From a candidate division KSB1 bacterium (GTDB taxonomy: Bacteria; Zhuqueibacterota; JdFR-76; DREG01): 63,710 nucleotides of DNA. The stretch covers positions 1-63,710 of the forward strand of contig JADFJB010000007.1 of NCBI GenBank assembly GCA_022566355.1, written 5' to 3'. Position 1 is the first letter of the stretch; the number at the start of each line of letters is the position of its first letter. Position numbers and translations under genes: made by a program. This document shows, piece after piece, positions 35,312 to 45,050 of the stretch. Under the pieces are notes generated by a model, which saw nothing but the letters and a program-made list of their open reading frames with translations, did not search any database and was not told where the DNA came from.

Positions 35312-37489
35312 GTGGACTCTATTAATCGAATTAAACATTCGTTCCTCCTGTTTTTATCTTTAGTAACATTTTTTCCCTTGCAAGTATATTCATTTGACAT
35401 TCCTCTAACAAGAATCCAGAAAGATTCCATCCGGCAACTTATTCGAGATTATAAATTAAAAACCATTAATAACCTAGGCGATCAACAGATCCTGAATCAA
35501 ATAAGCAGCCTATATTTCCAGTTGGAAGATATGGATTCGGCTGGATTCTGGATCAATCTTTCTGATAAAATCGATAAGAATAACCCGGAAACAAAGTTCT
35601 GGAAAGGGCGAATCCATTTGTATAAAGGCGAGAGTTCGCTTATCCCGTTTGAAAGATTAAAAGAACTTTTTAAGCAAGACAACCATTCCAAAGCGATCCG
35701 AGAGTTTGAACAGGCAGTAAAACAAAAGGAGGACTATTGGGAAGCCCGTTATTTTCTTGGCAGAGCATATGTTGCAAAAGGCGGTGATTCAAATTATAAC
35801 AAAGCCATAGAAACCTATAATACCTTGTTGACTTTAAAACCCGATTATTATGAGACACATTATGAGTTGGCAATTGCTTTGTACAAACTGAAGAAGTTTC
35901 AGGAAGCAATTCGGAATTTAAATTTTTATTCCGGTCAACATCCGGAAGATGCAAGGCCATTTATAAGAATGTCGGATATTCATAATGAAATGGGAAAAAC
36001 CGAGAGCGCCAGCCGTTTGTTCATGCAGGGGATTGTAAGATTGAAAGATAAAGAAATGTTACAGTCTCTCTTTCTGGAAATCGAAGATCTTTCAAACAAG
36101 GCTGAAAAAGAAGAATTTGAAAGCCTTCCTAACAAAAAGAGAGGATTGTTTTTTCAGAAATTCTGGAAAAGAAGAGACCCCACACCGTTCACCGAGGAGA
36201 ATGAGCGATATTCCGAACATTTTCGCCGGGTGCAACATGCACGTCTTGTCTTTTCGTATACCGTGCCGCCCTATTATGATGACCGTGGAAGGATTTATGT
36301 GAAGTATGGTAAACCGGATGTCCGATATACTTCAAGCATGTCAACCGCAGATGTAAAAGATAACGAATCCTGGTCTTACCAAAAAAGCATACGCAGGGGC
36401 TTAGTCTTCGATTTTGTTCAATTTGGCGCCCATTATCAATTGGTTCAAGATTTGACAGTAGCTTCAAAAGCGGGAGTTCCTTATAGTTTTAAACAATTGT
36501 TAGCGACCCAATTATACAGCGAACGAGCTCCTGATTTAGGTGGGGTTTATAACAAATTTAGCGCGAGCACCCGTTCAACAGATTTGATGGATTTTACTAT
36601 CGAAAAAACAAATGCGGCTGATAAAGCTCCGTCAGAAGTTTTTAATTATGATTATAAAGCAGAGCCGCTGCCATTTACTGTCCGATATGCTCAATTTCGT
36701 GGCGATGAAGGTAAAACCAAGCTTGAAGTTTATCACACGATCATGGGTGAAAACCTGGGCATCAAACAAAGCAAAGAAAATGAATATTTGGCGACTATTC
36801 ATAGTAATGTCGGGATATTCGATGAATTTTATTCAAGAGTGGATCAACAAAAAAATGAAATAAAATTACTCGGTACCTCCCTGGATCAAATTAAAGATGT
36901 AGCCAGCATCGATGAGGCAATATTTAACCTGGCTCCAAATAAATCCTATAGGGTTGTTATAGAATTAAAAAATCCCGAAGGAAATATGCTTGGGATTGGT
37001 AATTTGAATGTGCCCATAAAAAACTTTAATCTAGATTCCCTGCTCATTAGTGATATTGAATTGGCTGCAAAGGTAGAAAAAGCACAAAAAAAAGGCAGGT
37101 TTTATAAAGACAATTTATGGGTTTTGCCATACACCTTTTCAAAACTTGACAGGACAAAACCAATAATTATTTATTATGAAATCTATAATTTGAGAAAAAA
37201 TGCTGATGGTGAAACTCAATATACAATTGATTATACAGTTAAATCCTTAACGAGAAAAGAGGGTGGAGTTAAAAAGTTTTTCAGATCAATTGGAAAAATA
37301 TTTGGCGGAGACAAAAAACCAAGCGTAACTTCAACATATGAGCGGCAAGGGAATTCATCTGTTGAAAAGGAATATATTTCATTGGATGTTGGTAAAATGC
37401 CCCTGGGGGTTATTGAACTTTCCGTTACAGTATTCGATAAAATATCTAATCAGACCCGAAAGTCTACAACGAGTTTAGAAATTATTTAA
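35312..37489 (+). CDS. Exported TPR protein with GWxTD domain
   Basis: This 725-residue protein starts at GTG 35312 and has a signal peptide (HSFLLFLSLVTFFPLQVYS). Residues 90-260 hold TPR units (WEARYFLGRAYVAKGGDSNY, KPDYYETHYELAIALYKLKK). A GWxTD domain follows: FFQKFWKRRDPTPFTEENERY, VQHARLVFSY, DDRGRIYVKYGKPDVRY and ESWSYQ. The name-giving GWxTD is here PYYDD. The remaining C-terminal part is beta-rich. The family is common in Calditrichota, Acidobacteriota and relatives, and its function is unknown. It is 14 bases upstream of a second GWxTD gene. Confidence 0.85.
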   Translation: MDSINRIKHSFLLFLSLVTFFPLQVYSFDIPLTRIQKDSIRQLIRDYKLKTINNLGDQQILNQISSLYFQLEDMDSAGFWINLSDKIDKNNPETKFWKGRIHLYKGESSLIPFERLKELFKQDNHSKAIREFEQAVKQKEDYWEARYFLGRAYVAKGGDSNYNKAIETYNTLLTLKPDYYETHYELAIALYKLKKFQEAIRNLNFYSGQHPEDARPFIRMSDIHNEMGKTESASRLFMQGIVRLKDKEMLQSLFLEIEDLSNKAEKEEFESLPNKKRGLFFQKFWKRRDPTPFTEENERYSEHFRRVQHARLVFSYTVPPYYDDRGRIYVKYGKPDVRYTSSMSTADVKDNESWSYQKSIRRGLVFDFVQFGAHYQLVQDLTVASKAGVPYSFKQLLATQLYSERAPDLGGVYNKFSASTRSTDLMDFTIEKTNAADKAPSEVFNYDYKAEPLPFTVRYAQFRGDEGKTKLEVYHTIMGENLGIKQSKENEYLATIHSNVGIFDEFYSRVDQQKNEIKLLGTSLDQIKDVASIDEAIFNLAPNKSYRVVIELKNPEGNMLGIGNLNVPIKNFNLDSLLISDIELAAKVEKAQKKGRFYKDNLWVLPYTFSKLDRTKPIIIYYEIYNLRKNADGETQYTIDYTVKSLTRKEGGVKKFFRSIGKIFGGDKKPSVTSTYERQGNSSVEKEYISLDVGKMPLGVIELSVTVFDKISNQTRKSTTSLEII

Positions 37490-37503
37490 TTGGAGCTCTT
37501 AAT

Positions 37504-38868
37504 ATGGGTAATATTATGCGCATTTTGTTCTCATTCCTTATTCTTTGCAGTTTGATTCAAATCACCAACGCACAGAATTTAAAAGATGTAGAAAATCAAT
37601 TACGGCAATTCCAGGTAAATCGAAGTTTGTATTTCAACTATGACCTTTACCAATTTGCCGCAACGCAAGGTGATTCTTCACACTTATCAATCATCGTATC
37701 AATTGTGAATGATCTCCTTCAATTTGTTAAGGAATCGGATTCATTGTACGTGGCAAACTTTGAAATAACATTCACGATAACCGAATCTAAAAACCAGTTA
37801 ATATCCGACAAAACTTTTCGGAAAAGTATTTCTGTCGATAATTTCAAAGAGACAAATTCACGTACCAATGTTCATCTATACTATTATGCCATTGATTTAC
37901 TACCGGGAGAATATCAATTACTGTTAGAACTGACAGATTTAGATATCAGAAAATCGTTAACCCGGAAAAAGGAATTTGAGATTCTAGACTTATTTGAAAA
38001 TCCATTAGAAATCAGCGATCCATTAGTGACATCCGATTTAACGGAGGATCGCCTCTTTCAAATTGAACCGTTAACTGAAGTTCATCCGAAATCTAATATT
38101 GCTCAACTCATTCTAAATTCCCGACTTTTATCACCGGTTCTAATCGGAGATAAAGTCCACTACCGGGCAAAATCTCCTTTCAAAGTGTTTAACGAATTTT
38201 ATCAGCAAGCAGGACTAGATTCTTTGAATGTTCGATATCAACTGAAAAATACAAAGCAGGAGATTGTTTGGAAGAGCAATAAATCTTTTTTTTCAACACA
38301 ACAGGACCAATTTCACAACACGATTCAATTTGATCCGTCTGAACAACAACCTGGTCTTTACATATTAAATATTTTAGTTTCAAGGGGAATAGAGGAGAAA
38401 AGTAAAGAAATTCGAATTTATTTTAGAAAAAAAATAAGTGAAAACGTTGAGGACACCAGTGACATTAATATTGCCGCTCCTTTGCAGCATATTTTAAGTA
38501 AAAATGAATTTGAGTACATTAATTCATTTGAAGAAAGCCAAAGAGATTCATTGATCGTAGAATTTTGGAATGAACGAGATCCTTCACCTTTAACTGAAAA
38601 AAATGAATTAAAAGAAGAATTTATTCATAGGGTAAGATTTGCAAATCAAAATTTTCACAGCCTTCTTAGTGGAAAACAGGGTTGGCAAACCGACCAGGGA
38701 AGAATTTACATTTTGAATGGACCACCCACGGAGATTTTTCATCCTTCCATCGAAAATGAGGACTACCAACATGAAATTTGGGTATATGAAAACCCAAGTC
38801 TAAAAATGAGATTTGTCTTTGTTTTTAAACCTGAAAAAGGGGAATATGAATTATTATCAAGAGGGTAG
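37504..38868 (+). CDS. Exported GWxTD-domain protein
   Basis: 454 residues with a signal peptide (RILFSFLILCSLIQITNAQ), a beta-rich middle and a C-terminal GWxTD domain: VEFWNERDPSPLTEKNELKE, VRFANQNFHSL, KQGWQTDQGRIYILNGPPTE and HEIWVYENPS. Here the canonical GWxTD is kept, unlike in the preceding protein, so the two may be a working pair. GGAG lies seven bases before ATG 37504. Its stop is four bases from the stop of the convergent TonB-like gene. Confidence 0.88.
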   Translation: MGNIMRILFSFLILCSLIQITNAQNLKDVENQLRQFQVNRSLYFNYDLYQFAATQGDSSHLSIIVSIVNDLLQFVKESDSLYVANFEITFTITESKNQLISDKTFRKSISVDNFKETNSRTNVHLYYYAIDLLPGEYQLLLELTDLDIRKSLTRKKEFEILDLFENPLEISDPLVTSDLTEDRLFQIEPLTEVHPKSNIAQLILNSRLLSPVLIGDKVHYRAKSPFKVFNEFYQQAGLDSLNVRYQLKNTKQEIVWKSNKSFFSTQQDQFHNTIQFDPSEQQPGLYILNILVSRGIEEKSKEIRIYFRKKISENVEDTSDINIAAPLQHILSKNEFEYINSFEESQRDSLIVEFWNERDPSPLTEKNELKEEFIHRVRFANQNFHSLLSGKQGWQTDQGRIYILNGPPTEIFHPSIENEDYQHEIWVYENPSLKMRFVFVFKPEKGEYELLSRG

Positions 38869-38872
38869 CTTA

Positions 38873-40216
38873 TTAGGTGCCTTGTCTGAAAAACACAAAA
38901 GGATTTTGAAAGGTTACATCACCTTCGGCAACGGGTTTAAATTGAAAATCTTTTATCAATGCCACAAGCTCATTTTCAAGTTCGGAATTACCAAGTGTAG
39001 ACGAAATAACTTTACAAAGAGTTACTAGGCCTTCGGCATTGACTGTAATCTCCAGGATAACCTTGCCTCTTAATCTCGGAAATTGTTTTAAGTATTTGTT
39101 ATAAGTAAATGTGATCCTTCCCTTGTAGGAATTTAGAACATCCAACAGTGATTTTTCATCCCGATATCCAAGACCGGATTCACCTACCTGAATTTCATCC
39201 AAACTTTGAAGCTCTACTTCTCCCTTATCTTTCAACACAATTTTTTCATCTACCTGCATTTCGGAAATTAGATTATCCACTTCCAATTCGGATTCTGGGA
39301 TTAGTTGACCCAAATCGCCAAGATCATCTAAAGATGGCAGCTCAATCACAAGGTTCTGTCCGCTATTCAAAATATCGTTGATTTCTTGAATCAATCCTTT
39401 GCCCATTAAAGATTCGATAACCACCCCGGGATTGTCGCTCGTTCCTTTTCCCCCGATTAAACCCAACAGTCCCCTTTTGGTAACTGCCGGTTTTACAGGT
39501 GATGTTGATTTGGCCGCGGGAGGTGACGATTCGGTTTCGTTATCTGTTTCTTTCTTTGTGGAGGAAGTTTCGTTAGAAGGTTGATTGAAGTCCTGCCGCG
39601 ATTGGGATAGTTTAACTTCCTCTTTTTGTGGCTGCCGAATAATTACCTTTGCTACATACCTGGTGTAGGATTCAAGATTAATCGTGTTGCTTTCTACATA
39701 GGGTAGCCCATACACATAATAACTAAAAGAAAATCCAAAAAACAGTGAGGTTACCAGAATCGATTTATAAAGCCAGTCTGAAGTAAACCTCTGAATGATT
39801 CTTCTTCTAAACTTCCAATATTCTACAACTTCGTTCCCAACTTCAGCTTTGCCATCAAAACCGAATTGAAAACTATGATCATAAATCGTTAGTGAAGCTT
39901 TTTTCTCATCGGTAAGTTCGAGTAAATAACCATCTTTAACCTGTTTGAGAAAATTGTGTTTGATTAAATCCCGGATAGACAATGAAGAATCCCCAATAAC
40001 GATTTCTCCTACTGTATTTTCCTGAACTTTAAGGTAATAAATATTCTCTTTCCCTGAAATGAGATCAAATCTTTTTGGGACTCCAGAACCAAATATTTGA
40101 ATGGAATTCTTTGGATCATAACCTAATGTGAAACGTTTCTTTTTCTCCAGGGTATAAATCCGAACGCTCCCTAAGTTTTCCACTTTTATTCTAAGAATTT
40201 TCGATTGTTTCGACAT
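38873..40216 (-). CDS. FHA-like/AgmX-type TonB energy transducer
   Basis: 447 residues. The N-terminus (1-130) looks like a cytoplasmic FHA-type beta domain (KRFTLGYDPKNSIQIFGSG). A transmembrane helix follows at about 150-170, then a Ser/Pro/Lys-rich periplasmic linker (180-250), and an AgmX/TonB-type C-terminal domain: SYKGRITFTYNKYLKQFPRL, GKVILEITVNAEGLVTLCKV and NELVALIKDFQFKP. TonB-like transducers carry proton-motive energy from ExbB/ExbD to the outer membrane. It is the last gene of the ExbB-ExbD operon, 16 bases after the second ExbD. An FHA-like head suggests control by phosphorylation, which is inference. Confidence 0.85.
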   Translation of the reverse strand: MSKQSKILRIKVENLGSVRIYTLEKKKRFTLGYDPKNSIQIFGSGVPKRFDLISGKENIYYLKVQENTVGEIVIGDSSLSIRDLIKHNFLKQVKDGYLLELTDEKKASLTIYDHSFQFGFDGKAEVGNEVVEYWKFRRRIIQRFTSDWLYKSILVTSLFFGFSFSYYVYGLPYVESNTINLESYTRYVAKVIIRQPQKEEVKLSQSRQDFNQPSNETSSTKKETDNETESSPPAAKSTSPVKPAVTKRGLLGLIGGKGTSDNPGVVIESLMGKGLIQEINDILNSGQNLVIELPSLDDLGDLGQLIPESELEVDNLISEMQVDEKIVLKDKGEVELQSLDEIQVGESGLGYRDEKSLLDVLNSYKGRITFTYNKYLKQFPRLRGKVILEITVNAEGLVTLCKVISSTLGNSELENELVALIKDFQFKPVAEGDVTFQNPFVFFRQGT

Positions 40217-40232
40217 AGTTATCAGGTTGATG

Positions 40233-40757
40233 TTATTCAGTACTTGATGTGACTGCCAATAAAATATTATTGTAACCCACCTGTCCGCAGGTATACATTA
40301 CTCGTTTAAGGATTAGAAAAGGAATATTTTCATCACCCTGCACCGTTATTTCACCCCGGAAAGCCATGCGATCATCCAAATTCGCCACGCTTTCAGTCAG
40401 GATACGCTTGGCTTTTAAATCCTCATAAAGGTTATTCAACAAAAGTGTCTTATCGTTTGTAATTTTATTTATTGATTCCAAAGGCCTGCCATCTACCATA
40501 ATCCATTCGGAACTGATCAAGATAATCGAAGAGGCTGAGGGAACTTTCGTAGCGGTCGACACAGGGAGGATAATATCATTTGAAGTTGACATAATCTGGC
40601 CGTCGGTTGAAAAGTTCTTCAAAAGAAATATTAGAAGAATCGTAAAAACATCGATCATGGATGTCAGACGAAGCGTAAAAGTGTAGTGTTTTCTTCGCGG
40701 TTTCAGGGTGAACGAATGATGATGCAGAGAATCGTCAGATTGAACCAGGTTATACAT
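40233..40757 (-). CDS. ExbD/TolR-type protein with the proton-site Asp (ExbD-2)
   Basis: 174 residues. A cytoplasmic basic start (RRKHYTFTLRLTSMIDVFTI) leads into one transmembrane helix with D36 at the place of the proton-carrying Asp of ExbD/TolR, then a periplasmic domain. Unlike ExbD-1, whose Asp is replaced, this copy keeps it. It starts two bases after ExbD-1 and would form the stator channel with ExbB. Confidence 0.88.
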   Translation of the reverse strand: MYNLVQSDDSLHHHSFTLKPRRKHYTFTLRLTSMIDVFTILLIFLLKNFSTDGQIMSTSNDIILPVSTATKVPSASSIILISSEWIMVDGRPLESINKITNDKTLLLNNLYEDLKAKRILTESVANLDDRMAFRGEITVQGDENIPFLILKRVMYTCGQVGYNNILLAVTSSTE

Positions 40758-40759
40758 AT

Positions 40760-41218
40760 TTATCCTGTGATTGCAAAATTAGGGAATCCAACATCACGGC
40801 AACTATCCAATACTTTGATAATTACCTGGTATTGAATATCATCAGCTGGTGAAATCAATACATCCTCCAATTTCGGATATTGTAGTTTGATATCTTCGAG
40901 CTGTTCGGCAAGTTTTTTAAAATCAAATCCATCAGATGTATTCAGAACTTTAGGAAAATTGTTTTCCGAAGTTTTGATTTCGAATCCTTCAGGATTAATG
41001 GTAACCATCAAAAGAGTTAAATCCTTAAGGTCTTCCGGATTGGTATCTTCTATAATTTCCAGTGTGGGTAATGTCAATTCAATTATGGCAATTTTTACAA
41101 ATGTTGCCGTGAGGAGCAGAAAAGGGATAAGGATTACAAATATATTCATCACCGGTGTGACGTTTAACTCAACGTCACGACTTTTTCTATTTTTCCCAAG
41201 TACTTTCTTTAGGTTCAT
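40760..41218 (-). CDS. ExbD/TolR-type protein lacking the proton-site Asp (ExbD-1)
   Basis: 152 residues. The start DVELNVTPVMNIFVILIPFL matches the ExbD helix, but the canonical TPxxD is TPVMN (N25). The periplasmic domain has the usual ExbD end (YPKLEDVLISPADDIQYQVI, FPNFAI). It overlaps the ExbB gene by 32 bases. Having one Asp-bearing and one Asp-less ExbD in the same operon suggests a hetero-dimer inside one ExbB ring. Confidence 0.87.
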   Translation of the reverse strand: MNLKKVLGKNRKSRDVELNVTPVMNIFVILIPFLLLTATFVKIAIIELTLPTLEIIEDTNPEDLKDLTLLMVTINPEGFEIKTSENNFPKVLNTSDGFDFKKLAEQLEDIKLQYPKLEDVLISPADDIQYQVIIKVLDSCRDVGFPNFAITG

Positions 41219-41852
41219 TTATATTCTTTGATTTGAATGTTCTGGCTAAAAATTGGTAAACTCTGGCAGTATTTTCATTGATATCGTCTATCAATTCATT
41301 GGTTCTCTCATAAAGAAATGTGAAAACAAGCATACAAGGAATTGCTACAATTAACCCAAAAGCAGTTGTATTCAAGGCCAATGAGATTCCACTTGAAAGT
41401 AGCGTGGCTTTTTGCGCCGCATCCGCATGTGCCACAGCTTGAAAGGAAGTGATCAATCCCCAGATGGTTCCGAGCAAACCGACCAAAGTGGCCACATTTG
41501 CAATCATGGACAAATAGCCTGTCCTTTTTTCTAACCGTGGGATTACAGACATTGCTTTTAATTCGATTGCATCTTGGACTTCCACCAAGCCTTCCGTACT
41601 TTGAGCCAGGCCTGCACTAATGATTTGTGGAAGGGCTGCTTTTGATTGGTCGCATAACATCTTTGCCGAATCAATATTTCCTTCTTTAATATGATTCACC
41701 ACCTGGTTTACCAAAGATAATGAATCTACTTTATTCTTAATCATGATGACTATTATTCGTTCGATGGTAATTGTTAAACCAAACAATCCCATCGCTAAAA
41801 TCAGGTACATAAATATTCCACCCTGTTGAAAAAATGAGACGATTGTGTCCAA
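41187..41852 (-). CDS. MotA/TolQ/ExbB proton channel family protein
   Basis: 221 residues with an N-terminal helix (FFQQGGIFMYLILAMGLFGL), a cytoplasmic stretch and two further helices: LSMIANVATLVGLLGTIWGL and a second with GISLALNTTAFGLIVAIPCM. This is the ExbB/TolQ signature, including the polar Thr face (TAFGL). It forms the proton-driven stator with the two ExbD proteins downstream and powers the TonB-like protein. Confidence 0.92.
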   Translation of the reverse strand: MDTIVSFFQQGGIFMYLILAMGLFGLTITIERIIVIMIKNKVDSLSLVNQVVNHIKEGNIDSAKMLCDQSKAALPQIISAGLAQSTEGLVEVQDAIELKAMSVIPRLEKRTGYLSMIANVATLVGLLGTIWGLITSFQAVAHADAAQKATLLSSGISLALNTTAFGLIVAIPCMLVFTFLYERTNELIDDINENTARVYQFLARTFKSKNINEPKESTWEK

Positions 41853-41878
41853 ATTAATTCTCCTAAATTATTTCAAAT

Positions 41879-42214
41879 TCACCACGGGATTACTGTTCTT
41901 TTTCTTCTTGAGACTTTTTGTTTTTCAAATCTATCTTTTCGTAAAGGACGTAAAATTTCAATAAGAAACGATCTATCTAAAATGATGTCATCAATTTCAG
42001 GATTTAAGCCGGGAATAACATATACCATTTGCGGTTTCTCCACCCAGCCTTGTATTTCAATTTGTTCCAAAAGCATCTTTAATGACCGTTTTTTTGTTGT
42101 TGAGTCCTGAACAGTCTTTGTCTTTACAGAGTCAGGAACAGTTTGAGCGTTTACAGATGTTGTCATAAAAACAGTAAATAAAAGAACACATCCAAAAGTT
42201 AAAATTAATTTCAT
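41879..42214 (-). CDS. Small exported protein of the ExbB operon
   Basis: 111 residues: signal peptide (LILTFGCVLLFTVFMTTSVNA), a Thr/Lys-rich linker, then LLEQIEIQGWVEKPQMVYVI and a basic end (RRKRTVIPW). I do not recognise a named family. It lies 7 bases after the large TPR gene and 26 before ExbB, so it is surely co-transcribed. It may be a small periplasmic connector; that is a guess from position only. Confidence 0.65.
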   Translation of the reverse strand: MKLILTFGCVLLFTVFMTTSVNAQTVPDSVKTKTVQDSTTKKRSLKMLLEQIEIQGWVEKPQMVYVIPGLNPEIDDIILDRSFLIEILRPLRKDRFEKQKVSRRKRTVIPW

Positions 42215-42221
42215 AGTGCCT

Positions 42222-45050
42222 CTATGGATTATTCACTTTATTGTTGTTTAAAGTATTATTTATTAAAACAATTTGTTCCTTGCTTAACTCGGTCCAGGAG
42301 TTTTCCAGGTTATTGGTTTTTGCCTGTTTAACATTCGATTGATGTGCTTCCAATGCTTTTTTCTGAAAAGGGCGAGCCAGTTTCTGCAACTGAGATTCAT
42401 ATGTGATGATTTCCTGATCAGCAAGGTTTTCAGGAAGCGTTGAAACCAGTATGGCATTTGCAAATTCTTCAAAAACTTTCCCGATTTTAAAAGAAGATGC
42501 TGTCGTCCATTCGAAAATTCTAAATTTAGCTGCATCAGAATATGCTTTTAGCACCGATTTTAGGGAAATGGATTTATTATTTAAACTTTTTTTAAATGGC
42601 GGTGTGAGATCGATTCTTGAAAATTCAATCAAACTTAATTCTGCCAGCATAAATTGTGCATTGGCAGGAAAATACGCATTTAATTTGGATTGGTCTTTAA
42701 TTGATTTATACTTGTTGACAGTCAATTCAAATGCAGATTTGGCATTCTTTAATTGTTCCAATTCAAACCATGCTAGTCCAACCCGGCATTGAGCTTCAAG
42801 CACTCGATTTTGATCTTCTCCAATTTGTACATATTCTTCAAAAATATTTATCGAAAAGTTCCAATTTCTTGCTTTTGTATAACAAATACCGGCAGAAAAA
42901 AGAGAAGCGGATGCCGGCAACCCGGATGTTGAATGTTTGGCGATTAGATAATCTTCAGCTGCATTGATCCAATCGCCAATTTTTTCACGATACTTAGCAG
43001 CATACAAAGCGCAAAGGGTCGTTATTTCCGAATTAGGATTCTCTTTAATAAAAATCTCAAATAACTCCGCTGATTTGACAGTTTCACCGCTAGTTTCAAA
43101 CATTTGTCCGGCTGCGATTAAAGCATTCTTGGTTATTTGTGTTGCCGGATATTTTAGAGCAATGTTTCGAAACTTCTCTGCTGCTAAAGCGAACTCACCA
43201 TTCTTTTTGTAATTTTCAGCGATTTTGAAAACTGAAGTGGACATCATAGTTCTTGCCCTGTCAACAAGTTTAAGAGAATCTGAAAAACCTGATGCAACGG
43301 CGCCATACCACTTTTCAGCTTTTTTATAGTTTTCTTCTTGGAAAAATGATTGTGCAACCAAAATCATTGCCATTGATTTCTGTGGATGATTCGGATGCCC
43401 TACAATAATTTTTTGGTAAATAAGGCGAGCGAAGTGAGGGTATTGAATTTTGCTTAGTACTTCAGCTTCTTTCATTAGTACTTCCACGACTCTATCTCCC
43501 TGTGGATATCGTTCAGCATACTCATGACAACCCAATAGAAATTCTTTGGTTGGACTATTTCCAACTTGTATTGTAACAAGCGAGTCGCTGTCTAAAAATC
43601 GATTTAGGGTAACCGGTATAAGCTCAGAATCCCTTTTACTTTCAAGCGCTTTATTATAGCTCATAATACAATTGAAAGCTGCTTTCTCGCTAAATTCATT
43701 TTCCGGATAAGTCTTGTAACAATTTTTGTATTCGTTACCAGCTTCTTCGAAATTCCCTGTGGAATAGTATGCATCAGCCAGGTAATAATTTATTTTGTAG
43801 GCTAACGAATCCTGTGGAAATAGGGCTAAAAAATATTTGTGTTGATCAATGGCAAGCCGGTAATTTAATGCTTTGTCTACTTTTTCTCTCGCTTGCTGTT
43901 GATGGTAAACACCTTTGGAATAAAGAGCGTTTCTAATAAGAGACAATGCTTCTTTTTTAATTACCGAATCCTCTTGAGCAGTAAACCATGCACTACCCGG
44001 CTTGTAATAATCTATCAGTTCCCCCCGCATACTATTTGCCAGGGGGAAATCCAATTTCCTTTCATATATTTCAATTATTTTCTGTGAGAAGACTGGAGTA
44101 TTTGGATTTTTGGGAAATTCAGCATTTAAGTGATTATAGGTTTTAATTGCCTCATCCAGCAAGCTAAACTGTAAATAAACACTGGCTAATTTTTCTAATA
44201 TTTGATATTTATAGGAACTATCTGAAAATGAATTCAGAAATTCGAAAGCATCTTCAGGTTCCGCATATTCAGTAAAACTAACGGCTATATAAGTAATCGC
44301 TTCATTTTTTAAATCAGAGGTAGCAAGATCCAGTTTTTGTGTTTGAATGCGCTCTAATGTTCTTAGATCTTTCAACAAAAGCATAAAAGAACTAATTGCT
44401 TCCGGATACTGGTTGATTCGGTAATAGGACCAGCCAAGCTTGTAAAGAGACATGTCATAAAACGGATTACGCCACATATCAGCATTAACCAACCGCTTAT
44501 AATAAGAAATTGCTTTTTCATTATTGTTTTTGGCAAAATAATGCTCCCCCAATCGAAAATAAGCTTCAGGATAGAGATTGCTTAATGGATAATTCTTAAT
44601 TAACGCTTCAAAATACTCCCGGCTTTTCTCTTCATCGCCTCTCTCCTGATAGAAGAAAGCTAATCGGTATGTGGTTTTATCATTAAAACCGGAGGTCGGA
44701 TATTTTGTTAGAAGTTTTTCTAATATCGTAATTGCATGTATATTATTGATTACCGGAAGGATCGGCTTGTCGATTGTTTTATCATTTTTATACTCTTCTA
44801 AATGAGACTCATACGAAATCATAGCTACTTCAAAATTCAATCTTGCCTTACGAATGAAAAGATCGGAAAGTTGAAAATATAACCGGGGAGAATATTCACT
44901 ATTGGGATATTTCAAAATCAATTCTTCATGATTTCGAATTTCTTCCATTAATTCTTCCAGGGATTGAGTCCTACTCTCTTGGGCAAAACTTAATGGGATA
45001 AATAAGGCTGAAAAAACAAAAATGAAAATTAGAATACGAGCTTTGATCAT
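42222..45050 (-). CDS. Large exported TPR protein
   Basis: 942 residues, signal peptide (ILIFIFVFSALFIPLSFAQ) followed almost throughout by TPR-type helical pairs, for example PRLYFQLSDLFIRKARLNFE, YPEAYFRLGEHYFAKNNNEK and AYKINYYLADAYYSTGNFEE. TPR solenoids of this size in ExbB/ExbD operons, such as gliding and Tol-like loci, act as periplasmic scaffolds. It overlaps the upstream TPR gene by four bases (ATGA). The frame is intact over 2.8 kb. Confidence 0.88.
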   Translation of the reverse strand: MIKARILIFIFVFSALFIPLSFAQESRTQSLEELMEEIRNHEELILKYPNSEYSPRLYFQLSDLFIRKARLNFEVAMISYESHLEEYKNDKTIDKPILPVINNIHAITILEKLLTKYPTSGFNDKTTYRLAFFYQERGDEEKSREYFEALIKNYPLSNLYPEAYFRLGEHYFAKNNNEKAISYYKRLVNADMWRNPFYDMSLYKLGWSYYRINQYPEAISSFMLLLKDLRTLERIQTQKLDLATSDLKNEAITYIAVSFTEYAEPEDAFEFLNSFSDSSYKYQILEKLASVYLQFSLLDEAIKTYNHLNAEFPKNPNTPVFSQKIIEIYERKLDFPLANSMRGELIDYYKPGSAWFTAQEDSVIKKEALSLIRNALYSKGVYHQQQAREKVDKALNYRLAIDQHKYFLALFPQDSLAYKINYYLADAYYSTGNFEEAGNEYKNCYKTYPENEFSEKAAFNCIMSYNKALESKRDSELIPVTLNRFLDSDSLVTIQVGNSPTKEFLLGCHEYAERYPQGDRVVEVLMKEAEVLSKIQYPHFARLIYQKIIVGHPNHPQKSMAMILVAQSFFQEENYKKAEKWYGAVASGFSDSLKLVDRARTMMSTSVFKIAENYKKNGEFALAAEKFRNIALKYPATQITKNALIAAGQMFETSGETVKSAELFEIFIKENPNSEITTLCALYAAKYREKIGDWINAAEDYLIAKHSTSGLPASASLFSAGICYTKARNWNFSINIFEEYVQIGEDQNRVLEAQCRVGLAWFELEQLKNAKSAFELTVNKYKSIKDQSKLNAYFPANAQFMLAELSLIEFSRIDLTPPFKKSLNNKSISLKSVLKAYSDAAKFRIFEWTTASSFKIGKVFEEFANAILVSTLPENLADQEIITYESQLQKLARPFQKKALEAHQSNVKQAKTNNLENSWTELSKEQIVLINNTLNNNKVNNP

